From the NCBI GenBank assembly GCA_960531495.1, contig OY482848.1:27344343-27408342 (forward strand): 64,000 nucleotides of DNA, written 5' to 3'. The position numbers and the translations under genes are program-made. The DNA is from Zeus faber (Eukaryota; Chordata; Actinopteri; Zeiformes; Zeidae). Shown piece by piece: positions 1 through 62,304 of the stretch (position 1 is the first letter of the stretch; every line of letters starts with the position of its first letter). The notes below the pieces were generated by a model, which was not told where the DNA came from, ran no database searches, and worked only from the letters and a program-made list of their open reading frames with translations.

Positions 1-1796
1 ACCCAGGTTCTTACCGTGGCTCATTAGTGGGTTCAGAGAGTGATCAGGAGGGCCTGAAGTCAGCCATTTGGATGGCGTTGGCAGGCTTAGGATTGGACGA
101 ATCCCCTGTCATATCCGCCCCAGCAGTGTGTTCATTAGGCATTCCCTTCAGACAGCCACTTATACTTATAGTCCAGACTACATTGGGGAGCTACAAAGGT
201 GTTGGGCACACCCCAGGTCCCTTTCCTGCCATTCTAGTGGTGCCAGGGCCTTGGCGGGCATGCAGGATGCCAGCACCTATGGGCTGGATCACATTCTGAT
301 GGTAGAGCAACCAAAGCCTTGCTCATTGTCTCCCCTGACGAGGCATTGATGCCTAAGGCCCCTTGACTCCGGACTCAGAGCCGCATTACTGATGACCACA
401 TGACAGAGCTGCTTGCATGCGCCACATGGGGAACTCCCAGTCTCACCTCATGCTTGACTTGTCCCAGACGTTACAGACGTCAGGAGAGGATGCCTCAGCA
501 TGGAGCCTCAGTGACGCATCACTGCAGGCCTTTGGATTCATATTGAGGGAACTTGGCAGGCTCATCTCTACACTAACCCTGGCTCGCCGACAGGTCTGGC
601 TTGCTCAATCCCCTCTTTTGGAGGGTTGTAGGCTAACACTCTGCAGCACCCCCCTCCACTCGTTCCGGGCCAGCTGTTTGGTGAGGCAGCACAGCAGGCT
701 CTGGAATGTACAGTGCAGGCGAACCAGACCAGATATCACTTGAGAGGCGAACTGAGGCCTGCCGCTAGTCAGCAGAGAACCCCCTGGGGGTGGGATCACA
801 GTTAGCAGTTCGCCCTGGTGGCTACCAAGGGGTCCAACCCCGTCTGTTCGAGCAGCCGGACCGGCGTCGCTATGCCCCGGGGGGGTGGTCCTTCCAGACG
901 CCTAGGGGCCAGGGAACTGGTCATCGACCCCCCCAGAGCCTCTAGAGAATGGGGCCTGAGGGCCCGGGGCCAACCGCCTGAAGACTATCGCAGTACCACC
1001 TCGATTACTGGAGGGATTATACATCAGACCTTTGGGTCAGGGAGACCATGTCCAAGGGGTACACCCCACAGTTCCGACATTGGCCTCCAGGCTTCAAGCG
1101 GGTCATAAGGACCACGGTCAGAGATTCCAGAAGATCACTAGTCCTAGGCCAGGAGATCTCGCCCTCCTGGGGAAGGGTGCCATCGAGGCTGTCGGTCAAC
1201 CCGCACAGCCCGATGGATTTTATTCAGTGTTGCCATTTCACATGCTCTTCCCAGGTGAATGGTTTACGACCATCAACCTGAAAGATGCTTATTTCCAGAT
1301 TCTGATTGCTCCCCATCACAGGAAAGTCCTATGGTTTTCCTTCAGAGTTCAGGCTATCAGTTCAGAGTGCTCCCCTTTGGGTTATCCTTAGCCCTTAGGG
1401 TCTAAACAAGATGTGTGGGGGCAGCCCTGTTGCCCATGGAGCGCTGTGTGGTAAGGGTTCTCCCCTGCCTCGATGACTGGTTAATCATGTCACTTTTGTT
1501 CACCCATATGGCAGGTCTGGGCCTCACCTTCAACACGGAGAAGAGCTCAATTAAACCCAGCCAGAGGGTATCTTTCAGAGGCATCCTCCTGCACTCTCAG
1601 GCGATGACGGCATCACCATCTCAGCAGTGGGTAGAGGCCATACTCTTGTCTCCTCCTCAACTTTCTGAGGGGCACTTCACCGCCTTTCGGTCTCTTCTTG
1701 AGAATGACGGGCATGCTGGCGGCGGCAGCAGCAGTACTGATACCCTTGGGTCTCCTCTCACTGGGCGCCTTCAAGATCTGGCTGAAGGGGCTACTC
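1..1796 (+). mobile_element. DIRS-like retroelement, 5' part (gag end and reverse transcriptase), degenerate
   Basis: Tyrosine-recombinase-class (DIRS) retroelement remnant. Around 417-620 a frame reads DASLQAFGFILRELGRLIST, resembling fish DIRS gag. Around 1255-1345 it reads WFTTINLKDAYFQI, the RT palm motif, and 1440-1480 gives VLPCLDDWLI, where the usual second Asp motif YLDD is CLDD. Several frameshifts, stops and internal gaps separate these pieces, so nothing is expressed. The left edge may be cut by the window. Confidence 0.75.
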
Positions 1797-3288
1797 CACA
1801 GGCCCTGGAGGATCCTGAAGGTGATCTGGAGGAGGGACTAGATTGCTCATCAGTGGAGGTGTGCGGAAGGGGTGTGGATTCGGAAGGAGGAGAAGTCAGA
1901 GAACATCGACCAGTTCAGAACCATCTCACTGCTCAATGCTGAAGGGAAGATATTCAGACTTCCTCCTAGGGAATTCATACATCAACTCCTCCCTCCAGAA
2001 AGGCGGGATCCCAAAGGTACCGGAATGTCTGGAGCACACGGGCATGGTTACCCAGCTGATCTGGGAAGCCTCGGAGAACAAGGGGGATCTGGTGTTGCTG
2101 TGGTTTGACCACACAAACACCTATGGCTCGATACCCCACAAGCTGGTTAAGGTGGTTCTTAACCGGCACCACGTCCTAGGCAAGTTTAGAGACCTCATAC
2201 TGGACTATTACAACAGCTTCAGTTTGAGGGTCTCCAACATTGGAGTGGATCAAGCTCGAGAAGGGAATCATTACTGGATATACGATTTCAGTGATCCTCT
2301 TCGCGCTCACCATGAACATGCTGGTGAAGTTGGCTAAGGTTGAGTGCAGAGGACCACTCACCAAGTCCGGTGTCTGACAACCTCCCATCAGGGCCTTCAT
2401 GGATGACCTTTCCGTGACAACTACATCTGTCCCAAGGAGCAGGTGGATCCTGAAGGGTCTGGAGGAACTGATCACTTGGGCTCGCATGAGCTTCAAGCCA
2501 TTGAAATCCAGATCCCTGGTACTAAAGAAGGGCAAGAGCGTTGACAAGTACCACTTCAGGGTTGGCAGCACCCTGATACCATCGATCAGCGAGAAACCAG
2601 TGAAGAGCCTGGGAAAAGTGTTTAACAGCAGCCTGAGGGACACGGCAGCTATGCGAGCGACCAATTAAGAACTGGAAGTGTGGTTGGTGGCGGTGGACGA
2701 GTCAGGCCCTCCAGGAAAGTTCAAAGCCTAGATATACCAGCATGGCATCCTTCCATGGATACTCTGGCCCCTCTTAGTCTGCCTCCTAGTCTCAAGTTCC
2801 CAGTAACTGCTGCTGTCACAACATTGAGGCCAGACATGGTGCTGCTCTCAGAAGCCACAGAGCAAGTCATCCTGTTGGAACTCACTGTCCCTTGGGAAGA
2901 TGGCATCAATGAAGCTAATGAGAGGAAGAGAGGCAAGAATGCCGAGGTGGTGGAACAGTGCTGTGCCAATGGGTGGCAAGTGAGGTGTGAGGCCATCGAA
3001 ATAGGGAGCAGAGGGATTGCTGGCCAGTCCCTCTGTAACATGCTGGGCTTCACAGTAGTGAGGAAGCAAAGGGCCATAAAGATGGTCACAGGGGCAGCTG
3101 AAATTGCTTTAAGTTGGCTGTGGATCAGGAGAGGAGAGGCATGGGTGAGGTAGTGCTACCTGGACACAAGCCGGGACTTGATCAATCCCGGCTCAGTCTG
3201 TTGCAAGACCCGAAACACCTAATGAACCCAGGATACAACACTGATGATGTGTCCAGGTGCATCGCAAGATATATTTATAAAGGGCTCA
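1797..3288 (+). mobile_element. LINE with restriction-like endonuclease (R2/HERO-like), internally deleted, inside the DIRS element
   Basis: 1872-2340 gives RT motifs QFRTISLLNAEGK and a corrupted palm; 2395-2668 gives AFMDDLSVTTTSVP and KSLGKVFNSSLRD. After about 2780 the sequence jumps to the C-terminal endonuclease-like part: TLRPDMVLLSEATEQVILLE, LTVPWEDGINEANERKRGKN and a final WLWIRRGEAWVR before the stop at 3151-3153. The PD...E...K-like spacing suggests a restriction-like endonuclease as in R2-type elements. A segment between these parts (finger/linker region) is missing. About 130 bases of 3' UTR follow. Clade name is inference. Confidence 0.65.
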
Positions 3289-4870
3289 ATCCCCTCTCAT
3301 CAGGAGGTTGCAGCTGTACTGATATACTTGGGTCTCCTCTCGCTGGGCCCCTTCCAGATCTGGCTGAATGGCCTTCAGTTGCATCCCATGCGGCACAGGG
3401 CCAGAAGGTGCCAGAGGACTGCCTCTCAGCCTTGCAGCCGTGGAGGAGAAGGGTCTATCTGTCGGTAGGCGTCATCTTGGGCTCGATCCCCTCTCGTCAG
3501 GAGGTACGTCACCACGGACGCGTCAAGGTCAGGCTAGGGAACAGTCTGGCAGCACAGGGCAGTTGAAGGTGTATGGGACAGTCCTCAGAAGTCAGAGCAC
3601 ATAAATTTCCTCGAGCTAGGGGCAGCGTTCTTTGCTTTCAAGTGCTTCCTTTCATGTCTGGAGGTCAGGCAGGCATGTCTAAGTCAGGACAGACAATACC
3701 TCTACAGTGTTCCAGATAAACCACCAGTGGGGTACGAGATCCAACACCTCCCTTTGGGTCTCACAGCTCGTTACCCAAGCCATCCCTCACTTTTTGATCC
3801 TCAGTGCAATGCCCCTCCTGGGGGCACAGAATGAGGCAGCAGATTTCCTGTCTCATAAGAAACCTCCCCCGGGGGAATGGTGACTCCATCCAGAAATTAT
3901 GGAGGAGATATGGCATCGGTACAGCAGGCAGAGACCGTTTTGCCTCGGAGTTCTCATGGAAAGTACCAGCCCGCTAGGCCAGGATGCTCTGGCGCATGCC
4001 TGGCTGGACGGCCTCCTCTTTGCCTTCCCACCGACCCCTCTGATCCTGGCAATGTTACACAGAGTGCGTCAGGGCAGCCACAGACTGATGCTAGCGGCCC
4101 CAAACTGGCCGGGAAGGTCATGGTTTCCGATGCTTTACAGTCTCCTCGGAGGGCAGGCCTGGTACCTTCCCAGGAGACTGGACCTCCTCTCCCAATTGGG
4201 AGGTCAGATCTGGCACCCAAACGCAGGCCAGCTGCATTTGTGGGTTTGGCCCCTGAGAGGCCAGAACCACTGCTGAATGTCTGTGACCAGGCTGTAGTCT
4301 GAACCACCCTTAACTCCAGAGCACCATCAACCAAGTCACTCTATGCGTGCTGATGAAGGATATTCTCAGACTGAGGCAGACAATCCAGAGCACTGTTCGG
4401 TGCCCATAATCCTACGCCTATGGCAGTCCCTGCTGGAACCCCACTTTGGAACCCCACTTTAAAGGTCTATGCAGTGGCCATCTCTTCTCAGCATGTTAAG
4501 GTGGACAACCAACCAGTAGGGTCAAATGGGTTGGTCAGAAGATTCCTAAAAGGAGCACCAGGGGCAAGTCATGGGACTTGCCCCTGGTGCAAGAGGCTCT
4601 CTCGCTCCTCCCTTTGAGCCACTCGAGGGTGCCAACTTGAAATGGCTTGAAGACGGCTTTTCTTTTGGCAGTGTCAACAGACAAAAATGTTGGCGAAGTA
4701 CATGCACTGTCTGTTAGCAAAACCTGTGTACACTGGAACTCAGACGGGGCCGGAGTTACCCTGTGGCCCACCCCATCATTCCTCCCAAAGAGGCTCTCCC
4801 CTTCCACATAAATCAAGTCATTTAGTTCGCTGCTTTCAACACACCACAACCTGCCAGCAGCCTTACACTT
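3289..4870 (+). mobile_element. DIRS-like retroelement, 3' part (RNase H region and start of tyrosine recombinase), degenerate
   Basis: Continues the DIRS element after the LINE. Motifs include LGLLSLGPFQIWLNGLQLHP (3325-3385), GVILGSIPSRQEV (3467-3505), EAADFLSHKKPPPGEW (3830-3880) and an RNase-H-end frame, SPLGQDALAHAWLDGL to GQIWHPNAGQLHLWVWPLRG (about 3970-4265). 4560-4870 carries a shifted frame resembling the DIRS tyrosine-recombinase start (SWDLPLVQEALSLLPFEPL). The recombinase catalytic part is absent. Roughly 65 bases before the LINE (1732-1796) resemble 3312-3372. Confidence 0.7.
4555..4590. repeat. Perfect hairpin, 16-bp arms, 4-base loop
   Basis: Arms 4555-4570 and 4575-4590 are exact reverse complements around the loop ATGG, inside the recombinase-like part of the DIRS element. 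Confidence 0.9.
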
Positions 4871-5480
4871 AAAAGCACAGCTTTTATTTTTGATGTCGCT
4901 CTTAAGTTTGAGAAGCAAATATACTGAGTTGTAAAGTTCATCTTTCAGCTGAGAACTATTCCAATGATTAGACATTTCAGATCACCAATGACCTTGAAAG
5001 AATACTTCATGCATTCATAAAGTACCTTTCCAGACTTGACTACTGTAATTCCCTTTAGTTTGGTATCTTCCAGACCTCAAGAAAAAAGAAACCATTGTAA
5101 TCTTCAGTGTATGCGCTACTTGGATGTTGCAAAGTGGAAGAATTCCATCTATCTATATCAACTTAATGTTCTTATTTTCAACCATGATATGATATACTTT
5201 AATACAGAAGTGTCATTTTAAAGATGGATACAATTTTTCTCCAGACTATGGAATGGTGATTTTACTCAAGTTTTATAACCTGCTGAAGGATTGTTGCTTA
5301 CATCCTTCAATCTTTCAGCAAAGGTAAGATTATTTGGTTATACTCAAATCACATTTTCGTGGCCTTCGCATTAGAGTAAAAGAAAAATTGCCTTGTTGAC
5401 TTTCAGCTTTAACTTTGCATGAGGGATGGAACGCAAATGACAACATGCACAGCCCATTGGTTGTTTAACTATGCATGTTT
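4871..5480. other. No gene recognised
   Basis: AT-rich sequence between the DIRS remnant and the lectin pseudogene. Short open frames only; nothing recognised. Confidence 0.5.
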
Positions 5481-5508
5481 ACAATGGGATGCAAAGAGTC
5501 CTGGCTCC

Positions 5509-5518
5509 TTATAAAGGG
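5509..5518 (+). promoter_or_regulatory. TATA-box-like site before the lectin pseudogene
   Basis: CTTATAAAGG lies about 140 bases before the ATG at 5654, in a stretch with CCAAT-like CCCATTGG at 5453-5460. Spacing fits a core promoter with a short leader. Confidence 0.4.
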
Positions 5519-5653
5519 AAGTAAGGGGAAAGCATTTAATTAGTCCCAATCAGCTGTGGCACCAACATAAGGCAGAGTCCAAGCTTCATTTTTAATCTCA
5601 TACTCAACCTTAGTAGCTTAGGTATTTGCTTTCGGGTTTTTATCTAAAGCAGC

Positions 5654-6150
5654 ATGGAGACAACCTTGAAATTGCTCGTCTTGTTAAGTACGTCAGGTGA
5701 GTTTAGAAAGTATACATATGTGAGGGAAATGATGATTTTGCCTTATGTGGAAAGATACTGCCGGGCTAATTACACCGACCTACTCCCAATCAGCAGCAAG
5801 CGGTAAGAAGAGAGATTAAGAGAAAAAAAACAGAATAACTGATGATGAGGTCTACATCTGTCACCACAAAAAACAGTCCGCCGACGGCTGGAGGTGGTCG
5901 GGAGGTTCAAAGGTCGTGTACAATAACTGGGCTGCGGGACAACCTGAAGTCTCCACAGCAGATAATTATGATGGGATTTGCTGGAACACTCTTACGTTGG
6001 ATGGCATGATTACTCAATTACAGAGAGCCATCACTTCTGCATCCATCTGATCGTCATGGGGGAGACAAAGATGTGGGAGGAGGCCCTGGAGCACTGCAGG
6101 GAACATCACACGATGTTGACTCTTTGCTGTTTTGCCATTCATAGGAATTT
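5654..6150 (+). pseudogene. C-type lectin-like gene remnant (signal peptide plus two broken lectin domains)
   Basis: ATG at 5654 gives METTLKLLVLLSTS, a signal-peptide start ending at a donor-like GTGAGT. Then follow lectin-domain pieces in different frames: VERYCRANYTDLLPISS (5745-5800), GWRWSGGSKVVYNNWAAGQP (5887-5946), DNYDGICWN (5962-5990) and, shifted, KMWEEALEHCREHHTML (6069-6119). The WxWSxG...NW..GQP and EALxxCREHHT motifs are typical of fish tandem C-type lectins. Stops and at least two frame changes within about 500 bp, with no splice sites that repair them all, point to a decayed gene; some gaps could be introns. Confidence 0.6.
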
Positions 6151-6179
6151 CATAGTCTCATTACTACGGCAACCATGAG

Positions 6180-7129
6180 CAATGTTGTTCCATGTCAAAG
6201 CATTGTGAATCCAGACTTCTTTACAAAAAGGGAATCTTTATTTACTTTCAAAACCAAGAGGCATAGCATCGGTCTGAGAGGACACCTGCACAGACCAAAT
6301 GCCCACCATGACAATGACCATATGCAGTATAGTCACAACAGTAGATCAACACAACAAAACTGAAGTGAGAATACGACTCATGACAACTGACAAGGCTTGA
6401 GTTCCACTTTGTCATCTTGGCACAGAACACATGAGGATAAATAGCGCAACAGAAAGCAAACTCCTGTCACAACATATTTCTAAAGTGCGTTTGACCATAA
6501 GTTTAACTATGTTTCAGCAGTGGTTGAGTTTTTACTGGTCAAGACCTAAGTAATTGATTCATAGTAAAAGCTTAGTTTGTTTATTTGCTAGCCATCACTG
6601 CACACACTTCCAATCCAGAGGGCAGAGCTTTGTTTTAATAAAGCTCTTGCTTTGTTAAAACAGAATAGCTTCATTTTTAGATGTTTCACATATGGAATAG
6701 GAGTACAAGTACAAGCAACTTGTTTTAAATGATCGATTCTGCTTTTTTTACCCTTTCACCTGGGTACAGCATAGTGTAAACCCACAGGAATCTTTACTTA
6801 ACAAATAATTAAGAGTAAAACCAAACATATCACATATTTGTTATTAACAATACTCGGGTAGCAAATGGCATAGTTACTATGATCAACAAATTAGCATAGT
6901 TTTAAGCAGTACCAAAACAATTAGAGATTGACTGATTAGAGAAGGGTTTTTTTTGCCCACAATGCACAGCAGTGTGGCTACTTGTGTGATTGTCTGAGCT
7001 CCAAACAAAATAAAAAAGTAACTAATTGTCCAAAAATTAATAAATAAATAAAAGTAATTCCACTAGTAAGAACAAACACACTCAAAGAAATGCATCACTC
7101 ATAAATACGTATTTTCCAGCTTGACCTGT
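6180..7129. other. Intergenic, no gene recognised
   Basis: AT-rich DNA between the lectin remnant and the slc25a38 poly(A) signal. No coding or repeat signature recognised. Confidence 0.5.
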
Positions 7130-7135
7130 TTTATT
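7130..7135 (-). terminator. slc25a38: Poly(A) signal AATAAA of slc25a38
   Basis: AATAAA on the minus strand 415 bases after the stop. The 3' UTR (7136-7549) contains a CA/TG tract at 7292-7344. Confidence 0.6.
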
Positions 7136-7291
7136 GCATCCTGTCGAAGGCGAGAGACCTTGCTTTTGTCATCGGGTCCGGTTCTTACCGCAGGGTTTTT
7201 AAGGACTTAAGAGTTTACCTCCAAACAGCCAATTCACTTCACAGCAGTGAGGGAATGTCACGACTTAGATAGGAGTGCATCGGGTGTCACG

Positions 7292-7303
7292 CCACACACA
7301 CAT

Positions 7304-7344
<41 letters not shown>
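7292..7344. repeat. (CA)n microsatellite in the slc25a38 3' UTR
   Basis: Near-pure CA dinucleotide tract with two CATA interruptions at its left end. Confidence 0.95.
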
Positions 7345-7346
<2 letters not shown>

Positions 7347-7549
7347 CCAGAATGTACTCACAGGCACTTCTCCACAAACACTTAAATACACACATCCTTC
7401 CCAAACTGTATCAGTCCATCCACCTCTAGTCTGTGCTCAGCGTCTCGGGGCTCTTCCTCCGGTACGGGGATTGTTTTCGGTAGACAGGCGTCATCCCTCA
7501 CACACAGCTTCTTTTAGTTTTCAGCAGTTTTCCATCATGTGGTTGGTTT

Positions 7550-36058
<28,509 letters not shown>

Positions 36059-36720
36059 CCTGGATGGGGCTGCAGAGGAGGGGGGCTGGAGGTTAGAGGG
36101 TGATTGTGCGGTTTCTTCTGGAGGTCGGAGTCTCCCCTCGGCTGCCGTGTTGACAAGCAGGTCACTAACAGCCGTAGCTAGATAAAGAAATACGGAAGAG
36201 AAGACGCAAATAAAACAGCGGCGATCTGAACCACATGGATCGATGCGGCTGTGGTCCACAGTGACATTAGCACTTAGCCTACCGTGCTAACTAGCGTGCT
36301 AGCTAACTTTTTAGACTTTCGGCTAATGTTATTCCGCACTGAAAAAGTACATCTGGCTGTCCTCGAATTTCCGCCACCGCTTCTCCTACCTGGCTTTGAT
36401 ATCCGCCAGGGACTGAAGGTCAAACTTTCAGCAAACTTCTTGACGATAGTGATGTTGGCGCTCAGGAGGTGACACCTTGCAGCGCTGTTGTGGTTCCCCG
36501 CAGTGCTGTATTGTGTTTCGTCTCTTGGACTCAGGGTGGCGCTGTTGTACAGGGAATCGGACTCGTGTGCTGCGTTCCATCGAGGTTTGGAACTCGGAAA
36601 AATCGGACTCGCTGGGAAGCAACAACCCGGCCATTTAATTCGGGATTTCCCGAGATAACAGACCTGACGTCAAAGTGGCATGGCGGCACGGAGGACAGGG
36701 TTCCCTTTTTATGACTATTT
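36059..36720 (-). promoter_or_regulatory. slc25a38: slc25a38 5' UTR and likely promoter region
   Basis: Upstream of the short first exon the minus strand is GC-richer, with a pyrimidine-rich leader (36059-36190) and no obvious TATA box. The right part (36430-36720) resembles a dispersed fish repeat. The transcription start cannot be placed from sequence alone. Confidence 0.35.
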
Positions 36721-37120
36721 TTTTTTTAAACACGTCCAACTTCGACCTTAACTACCCGGTGCTGTTTTATGCGAGGTCCATTTTCGGAACGACCGATTTC
36801 TGAGGTCAATGGAAGCCGGCATTACTAATGCTGCATTCAAGGCGCGTGGGAAACGACCGACTGAAACGCCTGTTCTACTTGTACATTTTTGTCCTATTCG
36901 CTATTTTTTTTTGTTATCCATGAACAAAGAAAACTCATAAGTCCCCTTTTGAATTGTATATATTTTTTTAAATTGAAATAGATTCTTTTAAAACCTACAT
37001 TTTAAAAACAATTACAAATTACTGGATTATGAACATTGTAGCCTCCCCCTGAAGTCAAAATTATTTTTTATTTGATACTTACATTTTTAGGCCTATTTGA
37101 CTTCTGTCCATTTTGTTATA
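36721..37120. other. Intergenic between slc25a38 and the Tc1-like element
   Basis: AT-rich with T homopolymers; nothing recognised. Confidence 0.5.
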
Positions 37121-38621
37121 CACTACTCACAAAGAGTTAGGGATATTTGGCTTTCGGGTGAAATTTATGGAAAATGTAAAAAGTTCAGGCTACAGTGAAA
37201 TTATATCATGAAAGTAGGGCATTTAAGTAGAAGCATGCAGTGGTGATTTCCTCATCTCAAACAATTTATTGAAAACAAAAGCCAACAACAGTGGTGGGTA
37301 AACCACAACAAAAAAATGTCTCAATAACTTGTCATGTGCCCTTGAGCATCAATTACAGCTTGACAACGACGTCTCATGCTGTTCACAAGTCGACTTATTG
37401 TCTGCTGAGGCCTGGCCCCCCACTCTTCTTGAAGGGCGGCCCTCAGGTCATTGAGGTTCTGGGGTACAGAGTGACGAGCCTCTACACGGCGACTCGGCTG
37501 ATCCCATAGGTTTTCTATGGGATTTAGCTCTGGAGAAAGTGCAGGCCACTCCATTTGAGGTACCCCAGTCTCCAGCAGCCGTTCCCGAATGATGCGATCT
37601 CGATGAAGAAGATGAAATTAGGCCTGTGTTGTTCATGCAGGGGCACAATGACTGGATTAATGATGTTATTCAGGTAGTATGGGCTCGTCACTGTACCATT
37701 CACAAAGTGTAGGGCAGTTCTGTATTGACTAGACACACCTGCCCACACTGTAACACCACCACCACCAAAGGCTCGTCTGGTGACAACAGTGGCTGATGCA
37801 CAGCACTCTCCTTGTCGTCTCCAACATCGTTGGCGGCCATCATTTCTGCTCAACGTGAATCAACTTTCATCAGAGAACAGCACTGAGGCCACTGGTCCCT
37901 CTTCCAGCGTAAATGCTCCCTGGCCCATGCAAGACGATGATGCCTGTGCCTGGTGGTGTGGTCAGGTACCCTTGCAGGTCGTCTAGCACGCAGACCACGC
38001 TGATGTAAACGGTTTTGAATGGTCTGACGTGACACTTGTGTGCCTCTCACCTCCCTTAAATGTGCCTGGAGTTAAGTGGCATCATCATCTGGTTCCGCAA
38101 GGCACTGTTCACAATGAAGCGCTCATCAGTGTGGGATGTGGCCAAAGGACGTCCACTTCTATGCCTTTCTGTGACTCTTCCAGTCTCTCTGTATCTCTGT
38201 TGCAACCTGCTGATGACACTCTGTGACACTCTAAGCTCAGTGGCCACTTCCCTCTGAGAACATCCTGTTTGATGCCTCGCTATGGCGAGGTACTGTTGAT
38301 CAATTGTTAGGTGTCGTCTTGGTCTCATGTCAAAATGTGAACAGCATGATGAAGGACTGTTTAAATACCAATTCTAATTGAACCAGGAAATGTATTTGTC
38401 GATTCATGGATCAAACACCTGTTGTGAATTTTGCCGTTCAGCTCCTTGTTAGGGAACAGCAAGTTGTGCAAAAAGTACTGAAGCATTGAACAGTTGGACA
38501 TGTGCATTCAAAAGTTTAGAAAAGGTCCAATTAAGTTCACCTGTAAAGGTTATAGTGCATTTTAGGTTCATGCTGAAATTTCACCCGAAAGCTGAATATC
38601 CCTAACTTTTTGTGAGTAGTA
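37121..38621 (-). mobile_element. Tc1-like transposon, minus strand, transposase with several frame breaks
   Basis: 1.5-kb element with terminal inverted repeats CACTACTCACAAAGAGTTAG / matching right end, and TA on both flanks. Minus-strand transposase pieces: 38328-38056 (MRPRRHLTIDQQYLAIARHQ and a helix-turn-helix), 38050-37850 (QVSRQTIQNRLHQRGLRARR), 37853-37524 ([18 protein letters not shown]) and 37554-37321 ([17 protein letters not shown], catalytic Glu). The second catalytic Asp region is damaged ([11 protein letters not shown]). At least three frame breaks, so inactive. Confidence 0.88.
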
Positions 38622-38629
38622 TATTTTTA

Positions 38630-39050
38630 TATTGTGAAGCATTGCCATCTGTGTATAAGCCACAGGCTATGTTTATATTCAATAAAGTTTTATAAAATAT
38701 AATAAATAATGCAATATTAAATGAGTGATGTCATATCAGCCAGTTTACATATGATGGTATACACTATTTTCTCCTCATTTTTATTAAACCCAACATTTAT
38801 TTTTAATTTAATTCAGGCCAATCACCCCCCCACACTTGTTTATTCCTTGAGGGAAATCAGGACTAACAGTCTACTTCCAAACATCTATGGAATAATAGTA
38901 CACAGACTATTCTATAAAGAGCTTCTCAGATTTTATAATCAGCATTTAATAATTATGTTTTATCATTTCCATTAAATCCAACCACACAACATCTTTAATT
39001 ATAACCTCCCAAGTCCCTTAGCAAACAAACACTCAAACAGCGTTAATAGC
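38630..39050. other. Intergenic, nothing recognised
   Basis: AT-rich sequence between the Tc1-like element and the myh9 poly(A) signal. Confidence 0.5.
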
Positions 39051-39058
39051 AGAACATT

Positions 39059-39064
39059 TTTATT
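39059..39064 (-). terminator. myh9: Poly(A) signal AATAAA of myh9
   Basis: AATAAA on the minus strand about 945 bases after the stop codon, in an AT-rich 3' UTR (39059-40008) with no competing coding signal. It is the first strong hexamer I noticed near a sensible UTR end; earlier alternatives were not searched exhaustively. Confidence 0.55.
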
Positions 39065-40008
39065 ATAAGGTTACAAAATTGTAATTCTTGGAGTGATTGA
39101 AGTTGAAACCTGTTCTAAACAATACAAATGCATTGCACATCATATCCACTTATGTTAACATGATAAAATAGAATATAGTTTTAAAATATTGGCATCAATA
39201 TAATGACATGGGTTTTTATGAGGACGATTTTTTTTATGTGTCGTAAGGACAATATCCTAAACTTTTCAAATATGTGGAGTTTTAACTGTGTGGAAAAGGG
39301 AAAAAAAGTATAAACGTGCAGGTTTAAGGTGCAAAACTGAAAAAATGCAAGTCTTATTACATGAACCACCACCAATAGTGAACATTACTATTAATTGTGG
39401 GGGGAAAAAAAAAAAAAAAAAAAAGCTAATGATTAATTAGCTGTAGTTCCCAAAGCAACCGATAACTGTGTTTAAACTCTAAAATGATCATGTCCAAGCT
39501 GTCGCTGTAGAATTGCGGTAAAAATGAATTTAGTATAATTGGCAGACAAGACGTATTCCACAACAAATTGACCATTTCTGACTACACCAGGACACCTGGA
39601 ATACCCAACATTTTGTGCAAAAGACAGTAGAAAAGTGAACAGTCTTAGCCAAATATCAAAGTTAAAGATACAAACTTGATACAACAGTTTAACAAAACAG
39701 CATAATTCAATCGTTATCATTTCATATCATGATGCAGCAGTTGAGTAGAAAAAGACAGCAAGAAAAAGTATTTGTAAGTTTTGTAGGAAAGATAAACCTC
39801 TCCTTGAGTGAGACGAGAAAAAAATATTTGGCTGTGATAAATGCATTTTAAGGCTACAGAAACAATAAGGCTATAGAAATGGTTGAATACTTTCATAAAA
39901 CGTTTGAATATAGTTTTAATATGGCTAATATTTCACTTTTGAATTTTACATTCGGCCACGTTGGAATCACTTGCATTCCCACAGTTTCCACTCTAACTCT
40001 TTTCATTT

Positions 40009-62304
<22,296 letters not shown>

